Assembly (NCBI GenBank): GCA_044375955.1
Contig: JBILLS010000001.1
Coordinates: 124,001-188,000, forward strand
Origin: VGCC01 sp044375955
Lineage (GTDB): Bacteria; Actinomycetota; Actinomycetes; S36-B12
Direction of reading: 5' to 3'
DNA: 64,000 bases
Shown: positions 50,465-58,757 of the stretch, one piece after another
Layout of the letters: the number at the start of each line of letters is the position of its first letter
Numbering within the stretch: position 1 is the stretch's first letter
The notes under the pieces: generated by a model
Seen by the model: the letters and a program-made list of their open reading frames with translations, nothing else
Databases searched by the model: none
Told to the model about the DNA's origin: nothing
Made by a program: the position numbers and the translations under genes

Positions 50465-50907
50465 GCGACGACATCGACGCAGCAGCATCGGCCGCACTCC
50501 GCCGCGCGGTGCGAGGGAAGCCAGGTCCCCGTCGGCGTAGGTCGGGGAGTTCCCAGGCGCCCCAGCCCGTTGGGCAGGCCCTCGATGAATTCGTCGCGGC
50601 CTCCGGGTGGAGCACTCAGACGGCCGTAGCGCGGGTTACCCAGGAGTGGGCCACGATCGTCGGGCCCGAGCTGGCCGACCACGTCACCCCGGGGGAGTTC
50701 GAGGAGGGCCGCCTGATCCTCCAGGCGGACTCCACCGCCTGGGCCACCCAGGTGAAACTCCTCCTACCCGGCATCCAGCAGGCCCTGGACCGGGCCCTCG
50801 GGCCCGGGGTGGTGACCCGGCTGGACATCCGGGGTCCCCAGGCCCCGTCGTGGGTGAAGGGGCCGAGGCGGGTCAAGGGCCGGGGGCCGCGCGACACATA
50901 CGGCTGA
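50461..50907 (+). CDS. DUF721 / DciA-like protein
   Basis: A 148-residue basic protein. After a basic N-terminal arm (RAVRGKPGPRRRRSGSSQ) comes the DUF721 core: WATIVGPELADHVTPGEF, GRLILQADSTAWATQVKL and LLPGIQQALDRALG. The core resembles DciA, the helicase-loading factor that replaces DnaC in many bacteria. The recF-DUF721-gyrB order is conserved in actinobacteria. Given the DnaB in this window, a role in helicase loading is plausible. Confidence 0.88.
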   Translation: MSDDIDAAASAALRRAVRGKPGPRRRRSGSSQAPQPVGQALDEFVAASGWSTQTAVARVTQEWATIVGPELADHVTPGEFEEGRLILQADSTAWATQVKLLLPGIQQALDRALGPGVVTRLDIRGPQAPSWVKGPRRVKGRGPRDTYG

Positions 50908-51035
50908 TTCCCCATCCCAGGCCGCATCTGTGACGAATTACGCCCACCGCGTAGGGGGGATCACCCGCGGGGGTCCATGGCGCCAAAAGACTGTCCATGG
51001 GCCGCGGTGCGCGGGTCGATGTCGGCCGAAACCAC

Positions 51036-51075
51036 TAGACTGAGGGGCAGGAGCGGGTACATCCGGTACCCGCTC
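51036..51075 (+). promoter_or_regulatory. gyrB promoter -10 and 5' leader hairpin
   Basis: TAGACT (51036-51041) is a good -10. Ten nucleotides further a perfect 10-bp stem, GAGCGGGTAC with GTACCCGCTC (51051-51060 and 51066-51075), surrounds the loop ATCCG. Transcription would start about 51048, so the hairpin sits at the very 5' end of the gyrB mRNA, 52 nt before the start codon. Confidence 0.6.
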
Positions 51076-51127
51076 ATCTGTGACAAATCGGGCAGTGTGA
51101 AGCGCCCGATGAGGAGGCTCGCCCGCC

Positions 51128-53092
51128 GTGTCCTATGACGCCAGTGCGATCACCGTTCTCGAAGGCCTCGATGCCGTGCGCAAGCGCCCCGGCATGTACA
51201 TCGGCTCCACGGGTGAGCGCGGTCTGCACCACCTGGTCTACGAGGTCGTGGACAACTCCGTCGATGAAGCGATGGCCGGGTATGCCACGACCATCACCGT
51301 GACACTGCTCGCCGATGGCGGCGTGCGTGTCACCGACGACGGCCGCGGTATCCCGGTCGATGAGCATCCTGTGGAGAAGCGGCCGGCGGTGGAGGTTGTG
51401 CTCACCGTGCTGCATTCCGGCGGGAAGTTCGGTGGCGGTGGCTATTCCGTCTCCGGTGGTCTGCACGGTGTCGGTGTGTCCGTCGTCAACGCACTGTCGA
51501 GTCACCTCGAGGTGGAAGTGCATCGCGATGGTTTCGTCTGGCGTCAGTCCTATAACGACGGCGTGCCCGCCGCACCGCTAGCCAAGGGTGAGAAGACCAC
51601 GCGCACCGGCACCACCGTCACCTTCTGGGCCAACGGGTCCATCTTCGAGACCACGCACTACGACTTCACCACCCTGGCCCGCCGTTTCCAGGAGATGGCG
51701 TTCCTCAACAAGGGAATGACCATCGAGTTGATCGACGAACGCACCACCGCGATCCGCGACGCGGATAGTGTCGAAGAGATCGTCGACGACGTGCGCACGG
51801 TCCGCTACCACTACGACGGTGGCATTGCGGATTTCGTCCGGCATATCAACGCCGCGAAGGGCGCGGCGAACCCGAGTGTCATCAGTCTCGAATCCGAATC
51901 CCGTGACCAACGCATGAGCTGCGAGGTCGCGATGCAGTGGAACACCACCTACGCCGAGAGCGTGTACACCTTCGCGAACACGATCAACACCACGGAGGGT
52001 GGAACGCACGAGGAAGGTTTCCGTGCCGCGTTGACGTCGATGATCAACAAGTTCGCCCGGGAGTGGGGGATCCTCAAAGAGAAGGACACCAACCTCACGG
52101 GTGAGGATGTCCGCGAGGGACTCACCGCGATCCTCAGTGTGAAGCTCACCGAGCCACAGTTCGAGGGGCAGACCAAGACCAAGCTCGGCAACACCGAGAT
52201 GAAGGCATTCGTCCAGAAGATCGTCAACGATCAACTCGGTAACTGGTTCCAGAAGAATCCTGGCGAGGGGAAGGAAATCGCCCGCAAGGCCGTCAACGCC
52301 GCCACCGCGCGCATCGCGGCCCGCAAGGCACGGGACCTCGCCCGGAACCGCAAGGGACTCCTCGGTGGTGCCGGCATGCCAGGCAAGCTCATCGACTGCT
52401 CCAGCCGGGAACCGGAGGAGTGCGAGATCTTCATCGTCGAGGGTGACAGCGCCGGTGGTTCCGCGCGCCAGGGACGTGATCCACGGATCCAGGCGATCCT
52501 GCCGATCCGCGGCAAGATCCTCAACGTCGAGAAGGCACGCATCGACAAAGTGCTGCAGAACAACGAGGTCCAGGCACTCGTCTCCGCATTCGGAACCGGC
52601 GTGCAGGACGAGTTCGACATCAATCGTCTGCGCTACCACAAGGTCGTGTTGATGGCCGACGCCGACGTCGACGGCCAGCACATCCGCACGCTGTTGCTGA
52701 CCCTGTTGTTCCGGTTCATGCGCCCCTTGGTCGAACTCGGGCACGTCTTCCTCGCCCAGCCCCCTCTATACAAGATCAAGTGGACGCGTGAGACACCCGA
52801 GTACGCCTACTCCGATCGGGAACGTGACGCCTTGATTGAGGCGGGTACCGCGGCGGGTAAGCGGCTCCCCAAGGAGGAGGCCGTGCAGCGCTACAAAGGC
52901 CTCGGTGAGATGAACGCTGACGAGTTGTGGGAGACCACGATGGATCCCGAGCGCCGTGTCCTGCTCCAGGTCACTCTCGACGACGCAGCACAAGCCGATG
53001 AGATGTTCAGCGTCCTCATGGGGGAGGACGTGGAGTCCCGCCGCAACTTCATCCAGCAGAACGCCAAAGACGTCCGCTTCCTCGACATCTAG
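51128..53092 (+). CDS. gyrB: DNA gyrase subunit B
   Basis: A 654-residue gyrase ATPase subunit. The GHKL ATP site has EVVDNSVDEAMAGYA near residue 40 and GLHGVGVSVVNALS near 115. The TOPRIM domain has EGDSAGGSARQGRD near 437 and DADVDGQHIRTLL near 515. It ends with KDVRFLDI. It drives negative supercoiling together with GyrA. GTG start, GAGGAGG 10 nt upstream. The gap to gyrA is 12 nt. Confidence 0.99.
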   Translation: MSYDASAITVLEGLDAVRKRPGMYIGSTGERGLHHLVYEVVDNSVDEAMAGYATTITVTLLADGGVRVTDDGRGIPVDEHPVEKRPAVEVVLTVLHSGGKFGGGGYSVSGGLHGVGVSVVNALSSHLEVEVHRDGFVWRQSYNDGVPAAPLAKGEKTTRTGTTVTFWANGSIFETTHYDFTTLARRFQEMAFLNKGMTIELIDERTTAIRDADSVEEIVDDVRTVRYHYDGGIADFVRHINAAKGAANPSVISLESESRDQRMSCEVAMQWNTTYAESVYTFANTINTTEGGTHEEGFRAALTSMINKFAREWGILKEKDTNLTGEDVREGLTAILSVKLTEPQFEGQTKTKLGNTEMKAFVQKIVNDQLGNWFQKNPGEGKEIARKAVNAATARIAARKARDLARNRKGLLGGAGMPGKLIDCSSREPEECEIFIVEGDSAGGSARQGRDPRIQAILPIRGKILNVEKARIDKVLQNNEVQALVSAFGTGVQDEFDINRLRYHKVVLMADADVDGQHIRTLLLTLLFRFMRPLVELGHVFLAQPPLYKIKWTRETPEYAYSDRERDALIEAGTAAGKRLPKEEAVQRYKGLGEMNADELWETTMDPERRVLLQVTLDDAAQADEMFSVLMGEDVESRRNFIQQNAKDVRFLDI

Positions 53093-53104
53093 AAAGAGAT
53101 ACCA

Positions 53105-55642
53105 GTGGCTGACGACATCGACACCCTCGAACTCTCCGGCGGTCGGATAGAACCCGTCGACCTGCAGACCGAGATGCAGCGGTCCTACCTGGACTACTCC
53201 ATGTCGGTCATCGTGTCGCGTGCGCTCCCGGATGTGCGTGATGGCCTCAAGCCCGTGCATCGCCGTGTGCTGTACGCGATGTACGACGGGGGGTACCGCC
53301 CGGATCGCAACTTCTCTAAGAGCGCACGCGTCGTCGGCGACGTCATGGGCAACTACCACCCGCATGGTGACAGTGCGATCTACGACGCTTTGGTGCGTCT
53401 CGCTCAGCCGTGGAGCCTGCGCTACCCACTCGTGCAGGGTCAGGGCAACTTCGGTTCACCGGGTAACGATCCGCCGGCCGCCCAGCGCTATACCGAATGC
53501 CGCATGGCACCGCTCGCGATGGAGATGGTGCGCGACATCGACGAGGAGACCGTCGACTTCGGTCCCAACTACGACGGCCGCACCATGGAGCCCACGGTCC
53601 TGCCGAGTCGGTTCCCGAACCTGCTGGTCAATGGCTCCGCCGGCATCGCGGTCGGTATGGCCACCAACATTCCCCCGCACAACCTGCGCGAGGTCGCCGA
53701 GGCCGCCAAGTGGCTGCTGGAGCATCCGGATGCCGAGCGCGAGGAGCGGATGGAGGCGCTGCTGCAGATCGTGCAGGGCCCGGACTTCCCCACCGGCGCG
53801 CTCATCGTCGGCCGCAAGGGCGTCGAGGATGCCTACCGCACAGGACGCGGGTCCATCACGATGCGCGCGGTCGTCACCGTCGACGAGGACGCACGCGGTC
53901 GTCAACTGCTGATCGTCACGGAGTTGCCATACCAGGTGAACCCGGACAACCTGCTGCTGCGGATCGCGGAACTCGTCGGGGAGGGCAAGCTCACCGGGAT
54001 CGCCGATGTACGCGACGACTCGTCGAGCCGCACCGGCATGCGCTTGGTGATCGAACTCAAGCGCGATGCGGTCGCCCAAGTGGTGCTCAACCAGCTCTAC
54101 AAACACACCCAGTTGCAGGACAACTTCGGGGCGAACATGCTCGCCCTCGTCGACGGGGTGCCCCGCACGCTCACCCTCGAACAGTTCCTGCGCCACTGGA
54201 TCGCCCACCAGATCGAGGTCATCCAGCGCCGCACCCGCTACCGCCTGCGCAAGGCCGAGGAGCGCGCCCACATCCTGCGCGGCTACCTCAAGGCCCTCGA
54301 CGCCCTCGACGACGTCATCGCCCTGATCCGCGGCAGCGCCACGGTCGAGGACGCCCGCGCGGGACTCATGGACCTGCTGGAGATCGACGAACTCCAGGCC
54401 ACGGCGATCCTGGACATGCAGCTGCGCCGCCTTGCGGCCCTGGAGCGGCAGAAGATCATCGACGAGTACGACGATCTCACCGCGAAGATCGCCGACTACA
54501 ACGACATCTTGACCAACGAGCCGCGTCAGCGCTCGATCGTCGCCGAGGAATTGGCCGAGATCGTCGACAAGTACGGGGATGAGCGGCGCTCGCAGTTCAT
54601 TCCATGGGATGGCGAGGTCACCGACGAGGACTTGATCGCCGAAGAGGACATGGTGATCACGATCACCGCGGGTGGATACGCCAAACGCACCAAGGCGGAC
54701 CTCTACCGCTCCCAGCGCCGCGGCGGCAAGGGCATCAAGGGTGCTGCCCTGCGCCAGGACGATGTCGTTGAATACATGTTGGTGACCACCACGCACCAGT
54801 GGATCCTGTTCTTCACGAACAAGGGACGCATCTACCGCGCCAAGGCGTACCAACTCCCCGAAGCAGGTCGCGATGCGCGCGGTCAGCACGTGGCGAACCT
54901 GCTGGCGTTCCAGCCGGACGAGACGATCGCCCAGGTGCTTCCGATCACCGGCTACGACGCGGGCGACTACCTCGTGCTCGCCACGAAGTCCGGCATGGTG
55001 AAGAAGACCGCGCTGAGCGAATACGACACCAACCGGCAAGGCGGGATCATCGCGATCAACCTCCGTGAGGACGATGAGGTGATCGGTGCACGTCTGGTCT
55101 CACCGGAGGATCACCTGCTGCTCGTGTCCACCAGGGGACTCAGCGCTCGCTTTCCGGCCGATGACACGACCCTGCGTCCGATGGGTCGTGCCACCGGTGG
55201 CGTCATCGGTATGCGATTCAAGGCCGATGACAGCCTGCTCGCGATGGATGTCGTGCGTCCCAACACCTACGTCGTCACAATTACCAATGGCGGATTCGCC
55301 AAGCGCACCGCGATCGAGGAGTGGGCGCCGAAGGGCCGTGGCATTCTCGGTGTGCGCGCCATGAAGCTGGTGGAGAAGCGGGGTGCGCTCGTCGGTGCCA
55401 TGGTGTGTGAGCCCGATGACCAGATCTTCGCGATCGCGTCCAACGGTGTGGTGATCCGCACGCGCGTGGAGGAGATCCGTCCCTCTGGTCGCGACACCAT
55501 GGGTGTGACCATGATGCGTCTGGCCGAGGGCGACTCCGTCGTGGCGGTGGCCCGCAGTGCCGAATCGGATGAGGACGGGGCTGACGAGGTGGTCGACGCC
55601 ACCGCCGAGTCCGCTCCTGGTGAGGCTGCGAGCACGGAGTGA
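53105..55642 (+). CDS. gyrA: DNA gyrase subunit A
   Basis: An 845-residue gyrase breakage-reunion subunit. The quinolone-determining region is HPHGDSAIYDALVRLAQ, with the drug-sensitive Ser next to the Asp. The catalytic Tyr is in AAQRYTECRM. The GyrA box SQRRGGKGIKGA, near residue 535, identifies gyrase rather than topoisomerase IV. The C-terminal beta-pinwheel is followed by an acidic tail. GTG start; its stop overlaps the DUF3566 gene by 4 nt. Confidence 0.99.
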   Translation: MADDIDTLELSGGRIEPVDLQTEMQRSYLDYSMSVIVSRALPDVRDGLKPVHRRVLYAMYDGGYRPDRNFSKSARVVGDVMGNYHPHGDSAIYDALVRLAQPWSLRYPLVQGQGNFGSPGNDPPAAQRYTECRMAPLAMEMVRDIDEETVDFGPNYDGRTMEPTVLPSRFPNLLVNGSAGIAVGMATNIPPHNLREVAEAAKWLLEHPDAEREERMEALLQIVQGPDFPTGALIVGRKGVEDAYRTGRGSITMRAVVTVDEDARGRQLLIVTELPYQVNPDNLLLRIAELVGEGKLTGIADVRDDSSSRTGMRLVIELKRDAVAQVVLNQLYKHTQLQDNFGANMLALVDGVPRTLTLEQFLRHWIAHQIEVIQRRTRYRLRKAEERAHILRGYLKALDALDDVIALIRGSATVEDARAGLMDLLEIDELQATAILDMQLRRLAALERQKIIDEYDDLTAKIADYNDILTNEPRQRSIVAEELAEIVDKYGDERRSQFIPWDGEVTDEDLIAEEDMVITITAGGYAKRTKADLYRSQRRGGKGIKGAALRQDDVVEYMLVTTTHQWILFFTNKGRIYRAKAYQLPEAGRDARGQHVANLLAFQPDETIAQVLPITGYDAGDYLVLATKSGMVKKTALSEYDTNRQGGIIAINLREDDEVIGARLVSPEDHLLLVSTRGLSARFPADDTTLRPMGRATGGVIGMRFKADDSLLAMDVVRPNTYVVTITNGGFAKRTAIEEWAPKGRGILGVRAMKLVEKRGALVGAMVCEPDDQIFAIASNGVVIRTRVEEIRPSGRDTMGVTMMRLAEGDSVVAVARSAESDEDGADEVVDATAESAPGEAASTE

Positions 55643-56022
55643 GCGAGGTCACCGGCACACGTCGTGCGCGTCTCTACGTGACGCGTATCGATCCGTGGTC
55701 GGTGACGAAGGCGGCATTCATGCTCGCCCTGTCCCTGTCCATCGTCCTGGTGGTGGCCGTCACCGTGGTCTGGTTGACACTGAATGCGATCGGGGTGCTC
55801 AATGCGCTGACCACGAGTGTCGACGACATCATCGGATCCGCGGGCGGTGGATTCTCACTTGTCAGCGTCCTGGACTTCGGTCGTGTGCTGGGTGCCACCA
55901 TGGTGATCGCCTCCGTGCAGATCGTGCTCATCTCCGCACTCGCTGCCGTCTTCGCCTTCCTCTACAACGTCAGCGTCGGCATCACGGGCGGCATCGAGGT
56001 AGTCCTCTCCGACGAATCGTGA
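55639..56022 (+). CDS. DUF3566 membrane protein
   Basis: A 127-residue protein with two membrane helices. RARLYVTRIDPWSVTKAAFML is the DUF3566 signature; the first helix follows directly and a second lies near residue 95. The short extracytoplasmic loop holds LTTSVDDIIGSAGG. The gene is coupled to gyrA by GTGA and is conserved there in actinobacteria (Rv0007-like). The function is unknown. Confidence 0.92.
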   Translation: MSEVTGTRRARLYVTRIDPWSVTKAAFMLALSLSIVLVVAVTVVWLTLNAIGVLNALTTSVDDIIGSAGGGFSLVSVLDFGRVLGATMVIASVQIVLISALAAVFAFLYNVSVGITGGIEVVLSDES

Positions 56023-56049
56023 GGGTCGGGTAGTCTCACCCTCCGCATC

Positions 56050-56124
56050 GGGCCTATAGCTCAGCTTGGTTAGAGCGCTTCCCTGATAAGGAAGAGGTCG
56101 GTGGTTCAAGTCCACCTAGGCCCA
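56050..56124 (+). tRNA. tRNA-Ile (anticodon GAT)
   Basis: A 75-nt cloverleaf: acceptor GGGCCTA with TAGGCCC, D-arm GCTC...GAGC, anticodon stem CTTCC with GGAAG around loop CTGATAA (anticodon GAT at 56085-56087), and T-arm GGTGG-TTCAAGT-CCACC. The discriminator is A and CCA is not encoded. It follows gyrA as in mycobacteria. Confidence 0.97.
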
Positions 56125-56146
56125 CCCCGAGCACTCGTCGTCTCAG

Positions 56147-56152
56147 TACCCT
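56147..56152 (+). promoter_or_regulatory. Leaderless -10 element (TACCCT)
   Basis: TACCCT ends exactly 6 nt before the GTG at 56159. No ribosome-binding site is visible. Confidence 0.5.
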
Positions 56153-56158
56153 TCCTCT

Positions 56159-57001
56159 GTGACCCTGTACCTCGGTATCGCGATCGTTTTCACCGCGATG
56201 GCCGTGGGTGGTTTCCTGATCTGGTGGGTGAGCAAGCGCAGCCCCGAGGGATCACTGGCCGACCGCATCCCCACGAACGTCTACGCGGTCACGGCCGGTG
56301 CGATGTCCTTGCTCGCGGCCTTCACCTTCTCGGCGGCCTTCGCCGAATACACGAATGCGCAGCAGGCGGTGCGCGCGGAGTCGTCCGCGATCCTCCAGAT
56401 GTATCGCGCGACGTCCTTCATGGAGCAGCCCCTCCAGACCACGCTGCGCAGTGACCTGCTCTGCTACGCGCAACTGGTCAGCACGGTCGAGTGGGACGCC
56501 CTCGCCTCCGGTGACACCAGTCCGCAGGGACCCGTGCAGCAGACGATGATGGCGATGGACGATGCGCTCGCTGCCAAGGACGGCTTCAAGCAAGCCGGTA
56601 ACGGATTCAGTGTGTGGGAGACAGGGAACACCAATCTGGCGATGGCGCGTGAGCAGCGCTACGCCGCCGCGGACTGGGATGTCCCGCCGATCGTCTACAT
56701 ACTGATCATCGTCGGTTCACTGATCACGATCACGTCCCTGTTCACCTTCGCCGATAGAACGAAACCGGGCTGGGGTCACGTACTGGTGATCATCGGCCCC
56801 GTGTTCGTCGCGGTCGCGAGTCTCGTGGTGATCATGTTCTTCGACAGCCCATTCATCGAGACCCCCGGATCGGTGACCCCCGCACCCATCGTGGACACCG
56901 TGCAATACATCCAGGAGGACCTCGAGACCCGGGGTCTGGATCCCAATCCGACCTGCCCCACCGACACTGGTTCCTCGACCGTCTTCCCCGCCCAGTCCTG
57001 A
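56159..57001 (+). CDS. DUF4239 (bestrophin-like) membrane protein
   Basis: A 280-residue protein. Two helices at the N-terminus flank the segment SKRSPEGSLADRIPTNVYAV, a long region with EYTNAQQAVRAESSAILQMYRA follows, and two helices lie near residues 180-230. The ExxAxxxLYR-like helix (here AESSAILQMYRA) is typical of DUF4239. The C-terminal 50 residues are outside and carry one Cys. The function is unknown. It lies between the two tRNA genes, probably as a leaderless single gene. Confidence 0.75.
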   Translation: MTLYLGIAIVFTAMAVGGFLIWWVSKRSPEGSLADRIPTNVYAVTAGAMSLLAAFTFSAAFAEYTNAQQAVRAESSAILQMYRATSFMEQPLQTTLRSDLLCYAQLVSTVEWDALASGDTSPQGPVQQTMMAMDDALAAKDGFKQAGNGFSVWETGNTNLAMAREQRYAAADWDVPPIVYILIIVGSLITITSLFTFADRTKPGWGHVLVIIGPVFVAVASLVVIMFFDSPFIETPGSVTPAPIVDTVQYIQEDLETRGLDPNPTCPTDTGSSTVFPAQS

Positions 57002-57085
57002 CCGTGCCTGTCGTGCGCAGCCTGTGTATCGTGCTTCCGCAAGAGACAAGGTTAAAAGAAGACAGGGTGAAGGAAGGGAGTCGAG

Positions 57086-57211
57086 ATGAAGAAGCTGCTG
57101 CTCCTCGTCATCCTGGCAGGCGTCGGGTACCTGGTGTACCGGCAGGTCATGGCCAATCAGGCCGAGCAGGACCTCTGGTCCGAGGCGGAAGTCGCACCCG
57201 ACCTTCGCTAA
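57086..57211 (+). CDS. DLW-39 family small membrane peptide
   Basis: A 41-residue peptide: an N-terminal membrane helix (MKKLLLLVILAGVGYLVYRQ) then QAEQDLWSEAEVAPDLR. The DLW motif and the position after gyrA and next to the tRNAs match the DLW-39 family, conserved in actinobacteria and of unknown function. GGGAG lies 6 nt before the ATG. Confidence 0.87.
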   Translation: MKKLLLLVILAGVGYLVYRQVMANQAEQDLWSEAEVAPDLR

Positions 57212-57217
57212 CCACCC

Positions 57218-57290
57218 GGGGGCTTAGCTCAGTTGGTAGAGCGCTGCCTTTGCAAGGCAGAAGTCAGGGGTTCGAGTCCCCTAGCCTCCA
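57218..57290 (+). tRNA. tRNA-Ala (anticodon TGC)
   Basis: A 73-nt cloverleaf: acceptor GGGGGCT with AGCCTCC (one G-T pair), D-arm GCTC...GAGC, anticodon stem CTGCC with GGCAG around loop TTTGCAA (anticodon TGC at 57251-57253), and T-arm AGGGG-TTCGAGT-CCCCT. The discriminator A is followed by CTG, so CCA is not encoded. Confidence 0.97.
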
Positions 57291-57464
57291 CTGTGTATTC
57301 ATCCACTGTGAGCGCCGCACCTTCACAACTCACAACCGTCGTGGTGTGACCTAACCCCACTCCACGCGCGGCTCAGTGTTGCGAGCAGTTGAGTCAAGGT
57401 TTCCCCCCGGGCAGTGCTCGCGGGAACGGGAATGTGGGCTACGTCTCGATAATTGAAGTCATAG

Positions 57465-57484
57465 TGACAGCAGAATGCTATCAT
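57465..57484 (+). promoter_or_regulatory. Second vapBC operator overlapping its promoter
   Basis: TGACAGCA-GAA-TGCTATCA (57465-57483) is an inverted repeat with one mismatch. It overlaps TATCAT (57479-57484), a -10 sequence 5 nt before the ATG at 57490. The arrangement fits autorepression by the antitoxin. Confidence 0.6.
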
Positions 57485-57489
57485 CAGGT

Positions 57490-57738
57490 ATGGCGACAAT
57501 CACGATTCGCAATCTCGACGATGCGGTGCGGGACCGGCTCCGGGAGCGCGCCCGAGCTCACGGACGGTCCACGGAAGCTGAGGTGCGCATCATGCTCGAT
57601 GCGATGGTCGACGAACCCGTGACTCCTTCCCGCCGCCGTGCGCCTTCGGTGAGCCTGGCCGACATCGAGCCTGTTGCCGTCGAGGGACCTGAGTCCGGTC
57701 GCGAGTACCTCGATTACCTGCGCGGCGAGCGCGTGTGA
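57490..57738 (+). CDS. FitA/VapB-like ribbon-helix-helix antitoxin
   Basis: An 82-residue antitoxin. MATITIRNLDDAVRDRLRERA and GRSTEAEVRIMLDAMV form the RHH fold of the FitA type. The C-terminal part (SLADIEPVAVEGPESGREYL) is acidic and probably blocks the toxin. An ATG five codons upstream lies within the operator, so the later one is preferred. The stop overlaps the toxin GTG by 4 nt. Confidence 0.9.
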   Translation: MATITIRNLDDAVRDRLRERARAHGRSTEAEVRIMLDAMVDEPVTPSRRRAPSVSLADIEPVAVEGPESGREYLDYLRGERV

Positions 57739-58157
57739 TCACCTACGTCGAGTCTTCCGCGCTCGTCCCACTCGTGAAGAAGGAAGAACTCTCGGAACAG
57801 ATTCGTGACTACCTCGTCGACCTGACCACCGACGGCTCACCTCTAGTAACCGGCAGGGTCACGGAGACTGAACTTCGCCGCGCCGCCGAGCGGTACTCGA
57901 TATCCCAGAGCCAGGTGACGCGCCTGCTCGACGCCATCGAAGTCGAGGAGCACACGCCGGCACATTTTCGACTTGCAGGCACCTTGGGGGCACCGAATCT
58001 CAGGAGCCTCGATGCACTCCATGTCGTCACGGCACTCCAGGCAGGTTGTTCTGCGATGGTTTCACTCGACGTCAGAGTTATAGCCGCGGCCGAGGCTGTG
58101 GGGATTCCGACTCTGGACGTCACGCGCCCGGCACAACGTCCCGGGAGGAACTCGTGA
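57735..58157 (+). CDS. VapC-like PIN-domain toxin
   Basis: A 140-residue PIN domain starting VITYVESSALVPLVKKEE. The first acidic position is Glu rather than Asp. Other acidic residues lie in GRVTETELRRAAERY, SLDALHVVTAL and VSLDVRVIAAAEAVG. The GTG start overlaps the antitoxin stop. It is predicted to cleave RNA; the target is unknown. The module lies 184 nt after tRNA-Ala. Confidence 0.88.
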   Translation: MITYVESSALVPLVKKEELSEQIRDYLVDLTTDGSPLVTGRVTETELRRAAERYSISQSQVTRLLDAIEVEEHTPAHFRLAGTLGAPNLRSLDALHVVTALQAGCSAMVSLDVRVIAAAEAVGIPTLDVTRPAQRPGRNS

Positions 58158-58184
58158 GCGACGTGCTGCACACTCCGTGCGCCC

Positions 58185-58215
58185 GGTGAGAGGCGGGGTA
58201 GGCGCCTCGTTCACC
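58185..58215. terminator. Hairpin between vapC and ppiA
   Basis: GGTGA-GAGGCG pairs with CGCCTC-GT-TCACC across a 7-nt loop, with a 2-nt bulge. It is the likely terminator of the vapBC module or a structure in the ppiA leader. Confidence 0.4.
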
Positions 58216-58238
58216 AGCGGTCATGAAAGGATCGCACC

Positions 58239-58757
58239 ATGACAACCACCGCCACCGTGTCCACGCCGCTCGGCGACATCCGCATCAACCTGTTCGCCGA
58301 TCAGGCACCCAAGACCGTGCGCAACTTCACCGAGTTGGCGGAGGGAACCAAGGAGTGGACCGATCCGCGGGTTCGCTCGAAGAGCACCGCGCCGCTCTAC
58401 AACGGCACGATCTTCCACCGGGTGATCCCGGGATTCATGATCCAGGGCGGTGACCCCCTGGGCACCGGAACCGGGGGTCCAGGGTACCGGTTCGAGGACG
58501 AGTTCCACCCGGAGCTGACTTTCGACAAGCCCTATCTGTTGGCGATGGCCAATGCGGGACCGAACACGAATGGCTCACAGTTCTTCATCACCGTGGCACC
58601 CACCACGTGGCTGAACTTCAAGCACAGCATCTTCGGCGAGGTGGCAGACCAGCCGTCACGCGATGTCGTCGATGCGATCGCGGCGGTGGAGACCGGGGCG
58701 CAGGACCGTCCGAGGACCGACGTCACGATCAACTCGATCACTATCGAGCGTTCTTGA
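58239..58757 (+). CDS. ppiA: Peptidyl-prolyl cis-trans isomerase, cyclophilin type
   Basis: A 172-residue cytoplasmic cyclophilin. The core motifs are FHRVIPGFMIQGGDPLGTG near residue 65, MANAGPNTNGSQFFIT near 105, and FGEVADQPSRDVVDAI. The conserved Arg, Phe, Gln and His of the active site are present. AAAGGA lies upstream. Its stop overlaps the rhomboid TTG by 4 nt. Confidence 0.97.
   Translation: MTTTATVSTPLGDIRINLFADQAPKTVRNFTELAEGTKEWTDPRVRSKSTAPLYNGTIFHRVIPGFMIQGGDPLGTGTGGPGYRFEDEFHPELTFDKPYLLAMANAGPNTNGSQFFITVAPTTWLNFKHSIFGEVADQPSRDVVDAIAAVETGAQDRPRTDVTINSITIERS

Noticed and set aside
53456..55039. Long open frame (527 codons) antisense to gyrA, and a similar one (51578-52744) antisense to gyrB
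   Set aside because: High-GC third positions create long open frames opposite real genes. The translations are low in complexity and show no family motif, while gyrA and gyrB are certain.
56050..57290. Ribosomal RNA operon suggested by adjacent tRNA-Ile and tRNA-Ala
   Set aside because: No 16S or 23S sequence flanks them. The pair after gyrA without rRNA is the normal actinobacterial arrangement.
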